Assembly: GCA_036835375.1 (NCBI GenBank)
Contig: DAITMB010000006.1
Coordinates: 11,775-75,774 of the forward strand
DNA length: 64,000 bases
Direction: 5' to 3'
Origin: JANQTF01 sp036835375
Lineage (GTDB): Bacteria; Bacteroidota; Bacteroidia; J057
Each line of letters opens with the position of its first letter. Position 1 is the first letter of the stretch. A model generated the notes under the pieces. It worked only from the letters and a program-made list of their open reading frames with translations. It searched no databases and was not told where the DNA came from. This document shows, piece by piece, positions 52,712 to 61,500 of this stretch. Made by a program: the position numbers and the translations under genes.

Positions 52712-52740
52712 CTTCCCTCGTAGCGCTACGCCAATTTTGC
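52712..52740. promoter_or_regulatory. Near-palindromic motif shared with 46007-46033, second copy
   Basis: CTCGTAGC-GC-TACGCCAA with a true palindromic core CGTAGCGCTACG, then TTTTGC. CAATTTTG (52732-52739) resembles a -7 element 13 nt before the ATG at 52753. The arrangement suits an operator over the promoter of the DUF2064 gene. Confidence 0.4.
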
Positions 52741-52752
52741 CTGACTCACCCT

Positions 52753-53481
52753 ATGCTTAGCTCCCCACAAAAACATACTGCCCTCATGGTCTTTTCCCTT
52801 TCTGCCCAGCAGGAAGTGGCCCGGAAGGCAATATTTGGGCCCGAGCAACGGGAGAACAGCAACAGGCTTTTTCATCGCTTGATCAAGCACACGGCTTCAG
52901 TAGCGAAAGACTCCGGCATTGATCTGGTGTGGATTGATGAGCATCAGCAGCAAGGCGATAGCTTTGGCGAGCGATATGCCAATGCGTTCCAAAAGCTGTT
53001 TGACCAGGGCTACGACCAAGTGATCTCCATTGGGAATGACTGCCCGGAACTCACGGCGGACATTCTTCGAAAAGCCCAGGATATCCTGGCGTCCGATACC
53101 CTTGTCCTTGGTCCGGTGGTTGATGGAGGGGTTTACCTTGTCGGCCTTAGCAAGGAGGCATTTGCCTTTGATGAATTTCGGTCCTTGCCCTGGAATAGCG
53201 CTCAGCTTTTTGATAGCCTGAAGCGCTACGGACAATCACACCGATCACTTCGACTCCATTGCCTGGAGCTCCTTGCAGACATCGACGACTACTTGTCGCT
53301 GTTGCTGTATCTGAGCTTGTTTTCTACTTCCAGCTTCACCCGGTTTTTGCTTTGTCTCTTGACGGAGCCAGGCGTCGCATACGCCCTACACTCCCAAGTG
53401 GCGACAAGCGCTGCAAGCATGGGCGTCACCAACCCATTGCGAGCTCCCCCACTCCCCTCTTCCTTTGCCTTCCTGAAGTGA
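52753..53481 (+). CDS. DUF2064 glycosyltransferase-like protein (TIGR04282 type)
   Basis: The product is 242 residues. The nucleotide-sugar-transferase-like core is seen in ALMVFSLSAQQEVARKA, GERYANAFQKLFDQGYDQVISIGNDCPELTADIL and LVLGPVVDGGVYLVGLSKEAF, matching DUF2064 (GNDxPxL and GPxxDGGxYLVG). The last 60 residues (from about 183) are hydrophobic then Ser/Pro-rich, longer than the family norm. Its own promoter-like motif precedes it, so it may be regulated apart from the importer genes. The substrate is unknown. Confidence 0.75.
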   Translation: MLSSPQKHTALMVFSLSAQQEVARKAIFGPEQRENSNRLFHRLIKHTASVAKDSGIDLVWIDEHQQQGDSFGERYANAFQKLFDQGYDQVISIGNDCPELTADILRKAQDILASDTLVLGPVVDGGVYLVGLSKEAFAFDEFRSLPWNSAQLFDSLKRYGQSHRSLRLHCLELLADIDDYLSLLLYLSLFSTSSFTRFLLCLLTEPGVAYALHSQVATSAASMGVTNPLRAPPLPSSFAFLK

Positions 53482-53705
53482 AATCGCGCCCGATCTGTGC
53501 GATCATTCGCCACCTGCTATGAGTCTCCTCTTGCATTGCTCTGCCCATTTCGGGGATAGGGATGCTGAGGGGCTAAGGGCTTGATAATCAACTTCAACGA
53601 TGCAGTGAGGAACCTCTGTGCGAGAACTTTGCTTCTCTACATCATTCTCCACATTGAGTGCGGGAAGGCACTTCTATATTTAATTTCATGATTGTGTCAT
53701 TTGGT

Positions 53706-53721
53706 CCACACCCTGGTGTGG
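53706..53721. other. Hairpin in the leader of the susC-like gene
   Basis: CCACACC-CT-GGTGTGG is a perfect 7-bp inverted repeat with a 2-nt spacer, followed by a T-rich stretch. It lies 42 bp before the ATG and could be a weak terminator, an attenuator or a protein-binding palindrome. Confidence 0.35.
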
Positions 53722-53736
53722 CCAGGTTTTCATTTT

Positions 53737-53744
53737 TTCCTTTG
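53737..53744 (+). promoter_or_regulatory. Possible -7 promoter element TTCCTTTG of the susC-like gene
   Basis: One mismatch to TAnnTTTG, 18 nt before the ATG at 53763. It suggests the SusC/SusD pair has its own promoter. Confidence 0.35.
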
Positions 53745-53762
53745 CTAATCTTTTTGAGTAAG

Positions 53763-56700
53763 ATGAAATATATACTTTTTGTCGCCATCTCTTTGAGCAT
53801 GGCTACCGCCTTTGGGCAGATCCAAACCTATCAATCCCGCGTGGTGGACGCGAACAATGAACCTTTGCAAGGTGCCACCGTGACAGAATCTGGCACGAGA
53901 AACGCCGTAATCACAGGCGAAGATGGACGATTCTCCATCAGTTCCTCGACCGCTGATATCAGCCTTCGGATTTCCTTTTTGGGATTCGAAACCGTGGAAT
54001 TGACCGCGCTCAATGGGCGTATTCCTGCTGAAATAGTGCTGACCGAATCCTCAGAAATGATCGACGAGGTGATCATCACGGCGCTGGGAATTGGGCGAGA
54101 CAAGCAGTCGCTCAGCTCATCGGTCACCAAGGTGAGTGCGCGTCAGCTCACGGATGTGCCCCTGACCAATGTGGTCAATAGCCTTGCAGGCCAGGTGGCC
54201 GGGGTGCAGATCACCAATGGATCTTCGGGAGTGGGATCTTCTTCGCGTATCATCATTCGCGGTGAAAACTCTCTGGGTGGCAGCAACCAGCCACTCTTCG
54301 TCGTAGATGGTGTACCGATCAGCAATGAACTGATCACCAGCGATTTGTTTAATGACGGAGCGAACATTCAGGAAGTGGACTTTGGAAATGGAGCCTCTGA
54401 GCTAAGCCCTGATGACATCGCCTCTGTCACCATCCTGAAAGGTCCCGGATCGGCTGCCTTATATGGCGCACGTGCCGCCAATGGTGTGGTAGTCATCACG
54501 ACCAAGCGCGGCCAAAAGAGCGAGGGCTGGGGCATCACCACGAGCAGTTCGCTCACCCTCGAATCACTGCTCACCTTACCAGATTACCAAAATGTGTACG
54601 GTGGCGGCTCGAATGGGAACTACGGATTTGCCAACGGCATCGGTGGCGGCATCAGTGACGGCGGCATCAGCAGCTACGGTCCTCCGCTGGATCAGGGCCT
54701 CCTCATTCCTCAATTTGACAGCCCCTCTCTCGACGTGAATGGCAATACCGTGCGCGGTGGAGACGTGATTGCCCGCACGCGACCCGATGGAACCCTCACT
54801 GAGGTGACCCCGACTCCCTGGATCTCACGCCCGAACAACGTCAGGGACTTCTACGAGATGGGCGCGACTTCCCAGCACAACTTCGCGATCAGCTCCGCGA
54901 ATGACAACGGAGGCATTCGGCTGGCATATAACAACCTGAGAAACACAGGCGTGCTCCCCAACACCGACCTTCAGCGCGATGGCCTTGCGCTGAGTGTGGA
55001 CCAGCAGCTCACCCGCAAATTTCGGGTCGATGCATTCATCAATTACGTGAACTCCCGGAGTGATAATCGACCTAATCTCGGCTATGGCTACGAGAATGTA
55101 CAGTATGGATTTAACTGGACAGGCCGCCAGACAGACATTGGGGCGTTGCGCGACTACTGGCAAGCCGGACAAGAGGGAATTCAGCATTTCGATTTCAATT
55201 ACCTCTGGCTCACCAATCCCTACCTCACGCTGTTTGAAAACACCAATAGCTTCAGCAAAAACAGGGTGCTGGGCAACCTGGCACTCAGCTATGAATTCAC
55301 CGATAAACTCAGTCTGAGGGTGCGTAGCGGCGTGGACAATTACAGCGATGCGCGGGCTTTCCGCAGGGCATTTAGTACCAATCGACGCCCATTTGGTGGG
55401 TACAGGGAAGACATTGTCCGATTCAATGAAATGAACACCGATGCGCTGTTGTCATTCGAGGATGAAGTCGGCCAAGACTGGCGCTATGGTATCTCGGTCG
55501 GTGGCAACCGATTTGACCAAACCATCAACTACGAATTCACAGAGGCACCCCAGCTCGCAGTCCCCGGGGTCTATACCCTCGCCAACTCACGCGCACCGCT
55601 CAGAGGGGGAAGCGAAATTTTTACCAAAAGAATCAACAGTGTGTATGGAATCGGGAACCTGAGTTACCGCTCTTCCCTCTACCTTGATCTCACGCTGAGA
55701 AACGACTGGAGCAGTACCTTGCCCATCGAAAACAATTCATTTGCTTACTACTCCGCCGGGATTAGCTACGTGATCTCCAACATGTTTGAGTTGCCGAAAG
55801 CTATCTCTTTTGCCAAAGTGCGCTTCAATGCTGCGAGCGTAGGCAATGACACCGATCCGTATCAACTCAACAATACTTTCCAATTTAACCAAAACTACGG
55901 ATCGTTTTTTCGGGTGACGAATGAGACGGTGCTGAAAAATGCCAACCTCAAGCCGGAGCGGCTCAATTCCCTCGAAGTTGGAGCGGAGCTATGGTTTTTT
56001 AAGAATCGGGTGCAGTTAGATATAGCTGGCTACGAAAACACGAGCATCAACCAGATCATTGGTCGCCCCATTTCGGTGGGAAGTGGATTCTCCAGCATCA
56101 TCGAAAATGGAGGGGAAGTCCGCACACGTGGATTGGAAGCATTGCTGAGCTTGCGCATCATCAACGGAAAGAATTTTCAGTGGCTCAGTGCGATCAATTA
56201 TTCTGCGTATCGCAGCATCGTGACGAAGCTGCCCGAGAATGTGGATCAGTATGTGACGGGCCAGGCCAGCGTATTTGGGGGCAGTGGCGGCTCTAATGCC
56301 GTGTTTTACATCGCCAAAGAGAATGGCCGTGTAGGGGACATGTATGGATCAGGCTTTGTGCAGATCGACGGGCAGACCCTCTATGCCGCCAACGGCTTGC
56401 CGGTGCAGGATGGCACCCTCCGCTTGCTGGGCAACTACAATCCAGACTTTGCCCTGGGATTCAACAATGAATTTCGATACAAAGGCCTCTCCATGACAGT
56501 GCTGGTGGATTGGCGTCAAGGTGGAACCTTGGTCTCGAGAACCAAAGCCTTGGGAAGCACCTCTGGTGTGCTCGAAGAGACCCTCGTGGGCCGAGAAAAT
56601 GGCGTGGTCGGAGAAGGGGTGATGAATGTGGGCACAGCCAGTGAGCCTGTTTATGTGCCAAACACCACGGTGGTGCCAGCCAGCCAGTTTTACAACAACT

Positions 56701-56984
56701 TTTTTGATCGGGGCAATGAGGCGAGCGCGACGTATGACGCCTCCTATGTGAAGCTGCGTCAAGTGAGTTTCTACTATCAACTCCCCACGGAGATCACCCA
56801 AAGAATCGGATTTGAGCGCATCAGCCTGGGGCTGGTGGGGAGCAACCTGCTGTTGTTCACCGAAAATCCTCACATCGATCCTGAGCTCAATGCCTTTCAG
56901 GGAAGAAACATCACCTACGGCGTCGAAGACATGTCCTACCCTTCTACCCGTAGCTTTGGAATCAGCCTCAAAACTCAATTTTAA
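53763..56984 (+). CDS. SusC/RagA-family TonB-linked outer-membrane protein
   Basis: The product is 1,073 residues from the ATG at 53763, which begins the signal peptide (YILFVAISLSMATAFGQ); an in-frame ATG 35 codons upstream adds only a non-signal leader. A CarboxypepD-regulatory-like domain (QSRVVDANNEPLQGATVTES) precedes the plug with TALGIGRDKQSLSSSV, SLAGQVAGVQITNGSSG and IIIRGENSLGG...PLFVVDGVPIS, then a large barrel ending in GISLKTQF with terminal Phe. It transports a ligand across the outer membrane with the SusD-like lipoprotein encoded 12 bp downstream. No glycan-degrading or FecR/sigma gene is adjacent, so the cargo need not be a polysaccharide. Confidence 0.95.
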   Translation: MKYILFVAISLSMATAFGQIQTYQSRVVDANNEPLQGATVTESGTRNAVITGEDGRFSISSSTADISLRISFLGFETVELTALNGRIPAEIVLTESSEMIDEVIITALGIGRDKQSLSSSVTKVSARQLTDVPLTNVVNSLAGQVAGVQITNGSSGVGSSSRIIIRGENSLGGSNQPLFVVDGVPISNELITSDLFNDGANIQEVDFGNGASELSPDDIASVTILKGPGSAALYGARAANGVVVITTKRGQKSEGWGITTSSSLTLESLLTLPDYQNVYGGGSNGNYGFANGIGGGISDGGISSYGPPLDQGLLIPQFDSPSLDVNGNTVRGGDVIARTRPDGTLTEVTPTPWISRPNNVRDFYEMGATSQHNFAISSANDNGGIRLAYNNLRNTGVLPNTDLQRDGLALSVDQQLTRKFRVDAFINYVNSRSDNRPNLGYGYENVQYGFNWTGRQTDIGALRDYWQAGQEGIQHFDFNYLWLTNPYLTLFENTNSFSKNRVLGNLALSYEFTDKLSLRVRSGVDNYSDARAFRRAFSTNRRPFGGYREDIVRFNEMNTDALLSFEDEVGQDWRYGISVGGNRFDQTINYEFTEAPQLAVPGVYTLANSRAPLRGGSEIFTKRINSVYGIGNLSYRSSLYLDLTLRNDWSSTLPIENNSFAYYSAGISYVISNMFELPKAISFAKVRFNAASVGNDTDPYQLNNTFQFNQNYGSFFRVTNETVLKNANLKPERLNSLEVGAELWFFKNRVQLDIAGYENTSINQIIGRPISVGSGFSSIIENGGEVRTRGLEALLSLRIINGKNFQWLSAINYSAYRSIVTKLPENVDQYVTGQASVFGGSGGSNAVFYIAKENGRVGDMYGSGFVQIDGQTLYAANGLPVQDGTLRLLGNYNPDFALGFNNEFRYKGLSMTVLVDWRQGGTLVSRTKALGSTSGVLEETLVGRENGVVGEGVMNVGTASEPVYVPNTTVVPASQFYNNFFDRGNEASATYDASYVKLRQVSFYYQLPTEITQRIGFERISLGLVGSNLLLFTENPHIDPELNAFQGRNITYGVEDMSYPSTRSFGISLKTQF

Positions 56985-56996
56985 TTCGCTCACACG

Positions 56997-58433
56997 ATGA
57001 ATAAGATCTTGTTTTTTCTTGTATGCATGATGCTCACAGCGAGCTCTTGCACCAACGGATTCGAAGACATCAACCGGAATCCCAACTCACCAGAGACGAT
57101 CGGGCCGCAGTTTTTGCTGTCAAATGTGATCTCTGTTTCTTCCGATCAAAATGCTTATCTGCAAGGGTTTCGCTACGCTAACTACTTAGCGCAATTTGCG
57201 GCAAGTGTAGAATTTGAGCGGATCGACCGCTACGAAATGGGCTCGAATAGTGATTATTGGAACATCATTTTTCGGCTTTTGTCGGATATCGAATCCATGA
57301 AAGAAGATGCCGCTTCCAACGAGGCCTATGAAGCCGTGGGGGACATCATGCGGAGCTTTTTGTTTTCTCAGCTCACCGACATGTGGGGCGACGTGCCTTA
57401 CTCGGAAGCGCTACAGGCCAAGGCTGGCAATTTCACCCCGCGCTACGACAGCCAGGAGAGCATCTACACAGATCCCAATACCGGCATTCTCGCGGTGCTG
57501 GAGCGGGCTGCGGCAACATTGGATGGGACCACTTCTACCATTCAGGGCGACATGATGTTTGGGAATAACCTCGACAAATGGGCCAGATTTGCCAACTCTC
57601 TGCGGGTACGCTACCTACTGCGTTGTAGCAAGCGCCTCAGCGACTTCTCTGCTCTGCAAACCCTCGCTGACTCCGATCGCCTGATGCGCTCCAATGCCGA
57701 CAATGCCGTGGTGCCGTACCTCAATGCGGCACCCAATCAATGGCCCATGTCTCAGGCTGCGCTGGGCCTGTATCAAGAGCATAGAATGACCCTGACCGTG
57801 GACTCTGTGCTCAAACTATGGGATGATCCACGCATCGCCGTATTCTACAAGCCCACCCAAAAAAGTGTGATCGAAGGAAATCCTCAGTTCAAAGGGCTGC
57901 TCAATGGCCAGGACCGGGAGACCATCGCTGCCAAGGGGATTGAGTTGAGTGATATTTCTTTGTTTGGACCGAATTATCGAGATGTCGCCGATGGCGTGGA
58001 TGCACAATTTATGCAATATGCCGAGCTGCAATTTGCACTGGCGGAAGCGGCGGCGCGCGGCTACATCACTGGCGATGTCCGCACCTATTATGAAGCAGGG
58101 ATTGCTGCCAGCTTTGACTACTTTGAGGTGGACTTGCCAGCGGATTATCTGATGCGGCCAGCCATCGCCCTCGACGGAAATGACGATCTCACCAAGATCC
58201 TCACCCAAAAGTGGATGAGCCTCATCGGAAACGGACACGAAGCGTGGTTTAACATTCGCCGAACAGGCATTCCAGCCCTGAAACCCGGACCAGACAATCT
58301 TAATGACGGACGCTATCCTGTGCGCTACCTCTATCCAGAATCCGAGCAGGCAACCAACAGTGCCAACTACCGGGAGGCAGCGGAGAGAATCGGCGGCGAC
58401 AACATCAACAGCCAGGGTTGGTGGGAGAAATAA
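56997..58433 (+). CDS. SusD/RagB-family outer-membrane lipoprotein
   Basis: The product is 478 residues with a lipoprotein signal (ILFFLVCMMLTASSC, Cys about 18) followed by TNGFEDINRNPNSPETIG, the typical opening of the SusD-like family. TPR-like helices carry FSQLTDMWGDVPYSEAL and WARFANSLRVRYLLRCSKRL; the C-terminal part has QFALAEAAARGYITGD, QKWMSLIGNGHEAWFNIRRTGIPAL and RYPVRYLYPESEQATN. It forms the lid and ligand-binding subunit over the SusC-like barrel. A hairpin at 58462 probably ends the two-gene transcript. Confidence 0.95.
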   Translation: MNKILFFLVCMMLTASSCTNGFEDINRNPNSPETIGPQFLLSNVISVSSDQNAYLQGFRYANYLAQFAASVEFERIDRYEMGSNSDYWNIIFRLLSDIESMKEDAASNEAYEAVGDIMRSFLFSQLTDMWGDVPYSEALQAKAGNFTPRYDSQESIYTDPNTGILAVLERAAATLDGTTSTIQGDMMFGNNLDKWARFANSLRVRYLLRCSKRLSDFSALQTLADSDRLMRSNADNAVVPYLNAAPNQWPMSQAALGLYQEHRMTLTVDSVLKLWDDPRIAVFYKPTQKSVIEGNPQFKGLLNGQDRETIAAKGIELSDISLFGPNYRDVADGVDAQFMQYAELQFALAEAAARGYITGDVRTYYEAGIAASFDYFEVDLPADYLMRPAIALDGNDDLTKILTQKWMSLIGNGHEAWFNIRRTGIPALKPGPDNLNDGRYPVRYLYPESEQATNSANYREAAERIGGDNINSQGWWEK

Positions 58434-58461
58434 CAGCCTGAATCTGCATTTCCATCATACA

Positions 58462-58504
58462 ACCGCCACAGATCAGATCATGAAATGATCAAATCTGTGG
58501 CGGT
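58462..58504 (+). terminator. Hairpin terminator of the SusC/SusD pair
   Basis: A perfect 12-bp stem (58462-58473 with 58493-58504), with an inner 6-bp stem (58476-58481 with 58485-58490). There is no T run on either strand, so termination may be weak or factor-dependent. Confidence 0.6.
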
Positions 58505-58566
58505 CTTGCGTGTGGAGATAGGAGAAATGACAGAGTGAAAGCTACAATCTTCCGGGAGCAGATAGG

Positions 58567-59031
58567 TCAAGTCGCCGTGAGCAAGATGAGCAGCAGCGTC
58601 TGGTCTTGCTCTTCGCAGTAGATCATGTATTTGGCAGCAAGGAGCGCTTCTTCCACGGGGTCGCTGGCTTCTACGCGACCAATTGGCTTGCCATTTCTGC
58701 CCAGAATATCTCCGTTTGATACTTCTACGAGTGTCTTTCCATTGGGTCGCAAGATGTCCTGTCCCTCCAGGCGAGCCAATTCTTTGCCTTTGAGGTCGAG
58801 CAGCGTATTGCCATCTATGGTCGCGACCACGCGCCCTCTATGATCCATGATGTCAGCTCCACTGGTCCAGAATAAGGCTTTTGCTTTCTTACCCGGACCA
58901 AAAACCCGGGAATTTCCAGGGGGGATGTCAACATAACTTGACTGACAAGCCACAAGGGTACTGAGTGCCACCCAAATGCCCAAGAGCGACTTTGCCAAAG
59001 ACTGAAAGAAGTTTTTTTGTGGTATTCTCAT
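58567..59031 (-). CDS. Lipoprotein with four exact-length 16-residue beta repeats
   Basis: The product is 154 residues with a lipoprotein signal (IWVALSTLVAC, Cys 29). Residues 59-122 are four consecutive 16-residue units with the pattern x-[DL]-[IL]-[ML]-x-x-x-G-[KR], each looking like a beta hairpin (DIMDHRGR, TLLDLKGK, DILRPNGK, DILGRNGK). A helical C-terminal tail (EEALLAAKYMIYC) follows. I do not assign a function. It is convergent with the susD-like gene and separate from the DUF2752 gene upstream. Confidence 0.65.
   Translation of the reverse strand: MRIPQKNFFQSLAKSLLGIWVALSTLVACQSSYVDIPPGNSRVFGPGKKAKALFWTSGADIMDHRGRVVATIDGNTLLDLKGKELARLEGQDILRPNGKTLVEVSNGDILGRNGKPIGRVEASDPVEEALLAAKYMIYCEEQDQTLLLILLTAT
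58666..58857 (-). repeat. Four 48-bp in-frame units within the small lipoprotein gene
   Basis: The four units are exactly 48 bp each by translation, with Gly at the turn and Lys or Arg after it. They are diverged in sequence, so this is an old protein repeat rather than a recent DNA expansion. Confidence 0.65.
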
Positions 59032-59260
59032 GCTGATTGTATGTTAAAGTGTTTAAAATTATCGCAACCATCGAAGCTCATGCATCCTGTGATACAGCAC
59101 CCCAATCAAGGAAATGAGGGTTTCGTGGTCACGTTCACATGGTGCATTCGTTCATTGAATTCAACACACAGTATGTCGGCACCCTTTGGGTGAACTTACA
59201 GGAAATGGGAATTTTTTTTAGAGTGCCAACTCTTGATGAGCCCATCTCAACGGCAAGCGC

Positions 59261-59605
59261 TTACTTGGAAGTAATTTTCTGGCGGAGCCGATCCACAAGC
59301 CCCAGCTGCTTAGCTGCTCCATACACCCAGTAGCCCCATAGGGCAATCAGTGCGGGATACACAAACGGGCTTCCCAAGTTATAGTACAGGGCTTCTGCCC
59401 ATTCGAAATGGTGCATGTGCATGACCCCTCGCGTCATGCCACAACCGAAGCATTCAATGCCAAAAAAAAGCCTGGAAGGGCAAACAATGACTTCGCTTTC
59501 ATCAAAAAAAACCGAAGGAAGCAGCCATAAGACGAAAGGAAAGACCAACAGAAGGGTCAACCACGTCCACTGTACCGCTGGCTTTTGAAGAAAGGCATTG
59601 ATCAT
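59261..59605 (-). CDS. DUF2752 membrane protein
   Basis: The product is 114 residues from the Met at 59605 (an in-frame ATG 14 codons upstream is also possible). Three hydrophobic segments (WTWLTLLLVFPFVLWLLPSVF, the Cys-rich loop region, FVYPALIALWGYWVYGA). The family hallmark is CPSRLFFGIECFGCGMTR, with Cys, Gly-x-x-Cys-x-x-Cys-Gly-x-Thr-Arg. Function unknown; the conserved Cys may bind metal or form disulfides. Confidence 0.8.
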   Translation of the reverse strand: MINAFLQKPAVQWTWLTLLLVFPFVLWLLPSVFFDESEVIVCPSRLFFGIECFGCGMTRGVMHMHHFEWAEALYYNLGSPFVYPALIALWGYWVYGAAKQLGLVDRLRQKITSK

Positions 59606-59785
59606 CACGAGGGAGGTTGAGGGGTGCAATGTTGACAAGACAAACAACCTACAAATAGGCTGTGAGGCAAAAATGTAAAAAAATCAGGACTCTCCGCGCA
59701 GAATCTCAGGGGTCCAATCTGGCCAAGAACCCTTCGAACGCAGCTAACTGAGCAGATATACTTTTTCTCCCGTGCGCTTAACTAT

Positions 59786-59826
59786 AAAATGGGCGAAATC
59801 TCCGGTGCTACCATGAGATTTCGCCC
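59786..59826 (-). terminator. Rho-independent terminator of the YqaE-like gene
   Basis: A perfect 12-bp stem (59791-59802 with 59815-59826). On the minus strand it is followed by ATTTTATAG, so it ends leftward transcription from the gene at 59890. Confidence 0.75.
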
Positions 59827-59889
59827 GTATCCATTCGCTATTCAACATTTCCTATCAAAGGATGCTGACCCAAATGGTCCCATCGAACA

Positions 59890-60339
59890 TCAATAGTAAT
59901 TCTTCATTTTGATGAGCGAGTAAATAACGCCTGGTAGCCAGCAAAGTAAGTAAAGGACCAAGGCGATGATCCATTCACTTCCAGACCAATCATCATTGAT
60001 CCCAATCCCCACAAAACCCAACCAAAAAATGGCCAATACAATGTACAAACCCTTTTCGATATTCCCGTTGGGCTTCTTCATCTGCTTTTTCATGTACTTC
60101 TGAGCAGCCTTGAGTTGTAGGGCCTTGGTCACGCCCATCTTGCGGCCTGTGAGCTCTTCATACTTCTTGGGCGTCATTTCAAGGAAAGATTGCGCGGTCA
60201 GATTCGGGACTTCTGTGGCCATTTCCTTGCCTTCAGGATTTTTGTCGAACAAATCGACCCAGTTTGTCATGTTTGAGGTGGCAAAGCTACTGAGGCTAAC
60301 CAACATCATTAAAACGAAGGGTAATGCTTTTTTCATCAT
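59890..60339 (-). CDS. YqaE/Pmp3-family membrane protein with signal peptide
   Basis: The product is 149 residues from the Met at 60339, which begins the signal peptide (KALPFVLMMLVSLSSFA); upstream in-frame codons give a leader without signal character. The middle is a charged helical region (MTPKKYEELTGRKMGVTKAL, KYMKKQMKKP). The end has two membrane helices with the Pmp3-like WIIALVLYLLCWLPGVIYSLI. Proteins of this size and layout are common in Bacteroidota and unexplained; Pmp3 relatives affect membrane potential and stress tolerance in other organisms. Confidence 0.75.
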   Translation of the reverse strand: MMKKALPFVLMMLVSLSSFATSNMTNWVDLFDKNPEGKEMATEVPNLTAQSFLEMTPKKYEELTGRKMGVTKALQLKAAQKYMKKQMKKPNGNIEKGLYIVLAIFWLGFVGIGINDDWSGSEWIIALVLYLLCWLPGVIYSLIKMKNYY

Positions 60340-60583
60340 GTCGCAACTTATTAAGTGTAAAAAGAGGGTAAAGTCCAATGGACTAACACCGAATGCGAAA
60401 GCTATGAAAAAATAGGAAAGATTCCAGATATTCTGATTTTTGATGTTCCGAAAAATAATTTATGTGGATACTTTTATGGATCGTCAGGAAGCCTATTAAC
60501 ATGCGTTTCCGCACGCATAGATGCGGAAAGTTGGTCACCCACAGAACGAATTAAAGCATTTTAACCAGCCTGCCTACCATTTT

Positions 60584-61264
60584 CTACAATCCCTTCATCC
60601 GGGATTCATACAAAGCTTTACTCTCGGTGATGGTCGTGTTGAGATCTGCCATGATCCCAGCCACTCTTCCTTCGATGGACGTCAATCCCGCGTTGATCTC
60701 TGCGATTTGTCCGAGGGCTACTGCCACTTCCAGGCTTTTGACGACGTCGTACGCATCGGCGTGGAGGGTCCGCAGGCGCTCAATGGCCTCGGAAGTTTTG
60801 GCGAGGGTCTTTTCGTAATCGCTGCGCGCAGTTCCAATGGCGTTGCTCAACTCTTTACGCGACTTGTCGTCGCGCAAGCTGCCCGTTTGCCGCTCCATGG
60901 CTGAAAAAAGGTTGTTTGCATCTGCCTTTAAGCCCTCATACTGCTTGTTCAGGTCTTCGACCTCTTTATTGACCTTTTCCCATTGGCCATACACCCGCTT
61001 GAATTCCAGGTCCACATTCTTGGCATTTTCGAGGGCCTGCTCCATTCCCGTGAGCGTTTCCACCCCTTCGGCCACGCGCTGGTCGGTCTTCTCTTTCTGG
61101 TTTTCAAAGCTGGCAATCTGCGCCTGGAATTTCCGCTTGAATTTGGGAAGATCCTCAGGGCTTTTGGAACAGCTACTGAAAATGAAAGCTGTACACAAAA
61201 GCAGCAACCCAACAGACAAAGGCGATAAACGAAACAAACCAGAAGTACTACGCATAGAAGGTTC
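60584..61264 (-). CDS. Coiled-coil lipoprotein of unknown function
   Basis: The product is 226 residues from about 61264, with a lipoprotein signal (VGLLLLCTAFIFSSC). The mature part is almost entirely helical with Glu/Lys/Asn heptads (FENQKEKTDQRVAEGVETL, VYGQWEKVNKEVEDLNKQY, KSRKELSNAIGTARSDYEKT), so it is a coiled-coil spacer or scaffold in the periplasm. In-frame ATGs run further upstream to 61366, into the minisatellite, but those leaders lack any signal character. It is the gene downstream of the SRPBCC gene on the same strand, separated by repeat DNA. Confidence 0.6.
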   Translation of the reverse strand, partial: EPSMRSTSGLFRLSPLSVGLLLLCTAFIFSSCSKSPEDLPKFKRKFQAQIASFENQKEKTDQRVAEGVETLTGMEQALENAKNVDLEFKRVYGQWEKVNKEVEDLNKQYEGLKADANNLFSAMERQTGSLRDDKSRKELSNAIGTARSDYEKTLAKTSEAIERLRTLHADAYDVVKSLEVAVALGQIAEINAGLTSIEGRVAGIMADLNTTITESKALYESRMKGL

Positions 61265-61329
61265 CATTGTGATCTTTGACATTGAGCCGCAAAATAGCAC
61301 CCCCCCGCGAGTTAATGAAAAGATATTTC

Positions 61330-61500
61330 CCCCTCCCATCTCGCCTCTCAACATCTCAATTCTCAAAATCTCTTCTCCCCTCTCTCATCTCGCCTCTCAA
61401 CATCTCAATTCTCAAAATCTCTCTTCTCCCCTCTGACTTCTCCCATCTCGCCTCTCGCCTCTCAATATCTCCCCTCTCAAACTCTCCTCTCTCAATCTCT
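61330..61500. repeat. Polypyrimidine minisatellite, 49-bp units
   Basis: Two almost identical units start at 61337 and 61386 (offset 49 bp; each begins CATCTCGCCTCTCAACATC). A degenerate third unit starts near 61443. The plus strand is nearly all C, T and a few A. It overlaps the 3' end of the SRPBCC gene and fills the gap to the coiled-coil lipoprotein gene. Confidence 0.85.

Noticed and set aside
53658..53762. Upstream in-frame start for the SusC-like gene
   Set aside because: The 35-residue leader lacks signal features, and the signal peptide begins cleanly at 53763 after a promoter-like element.
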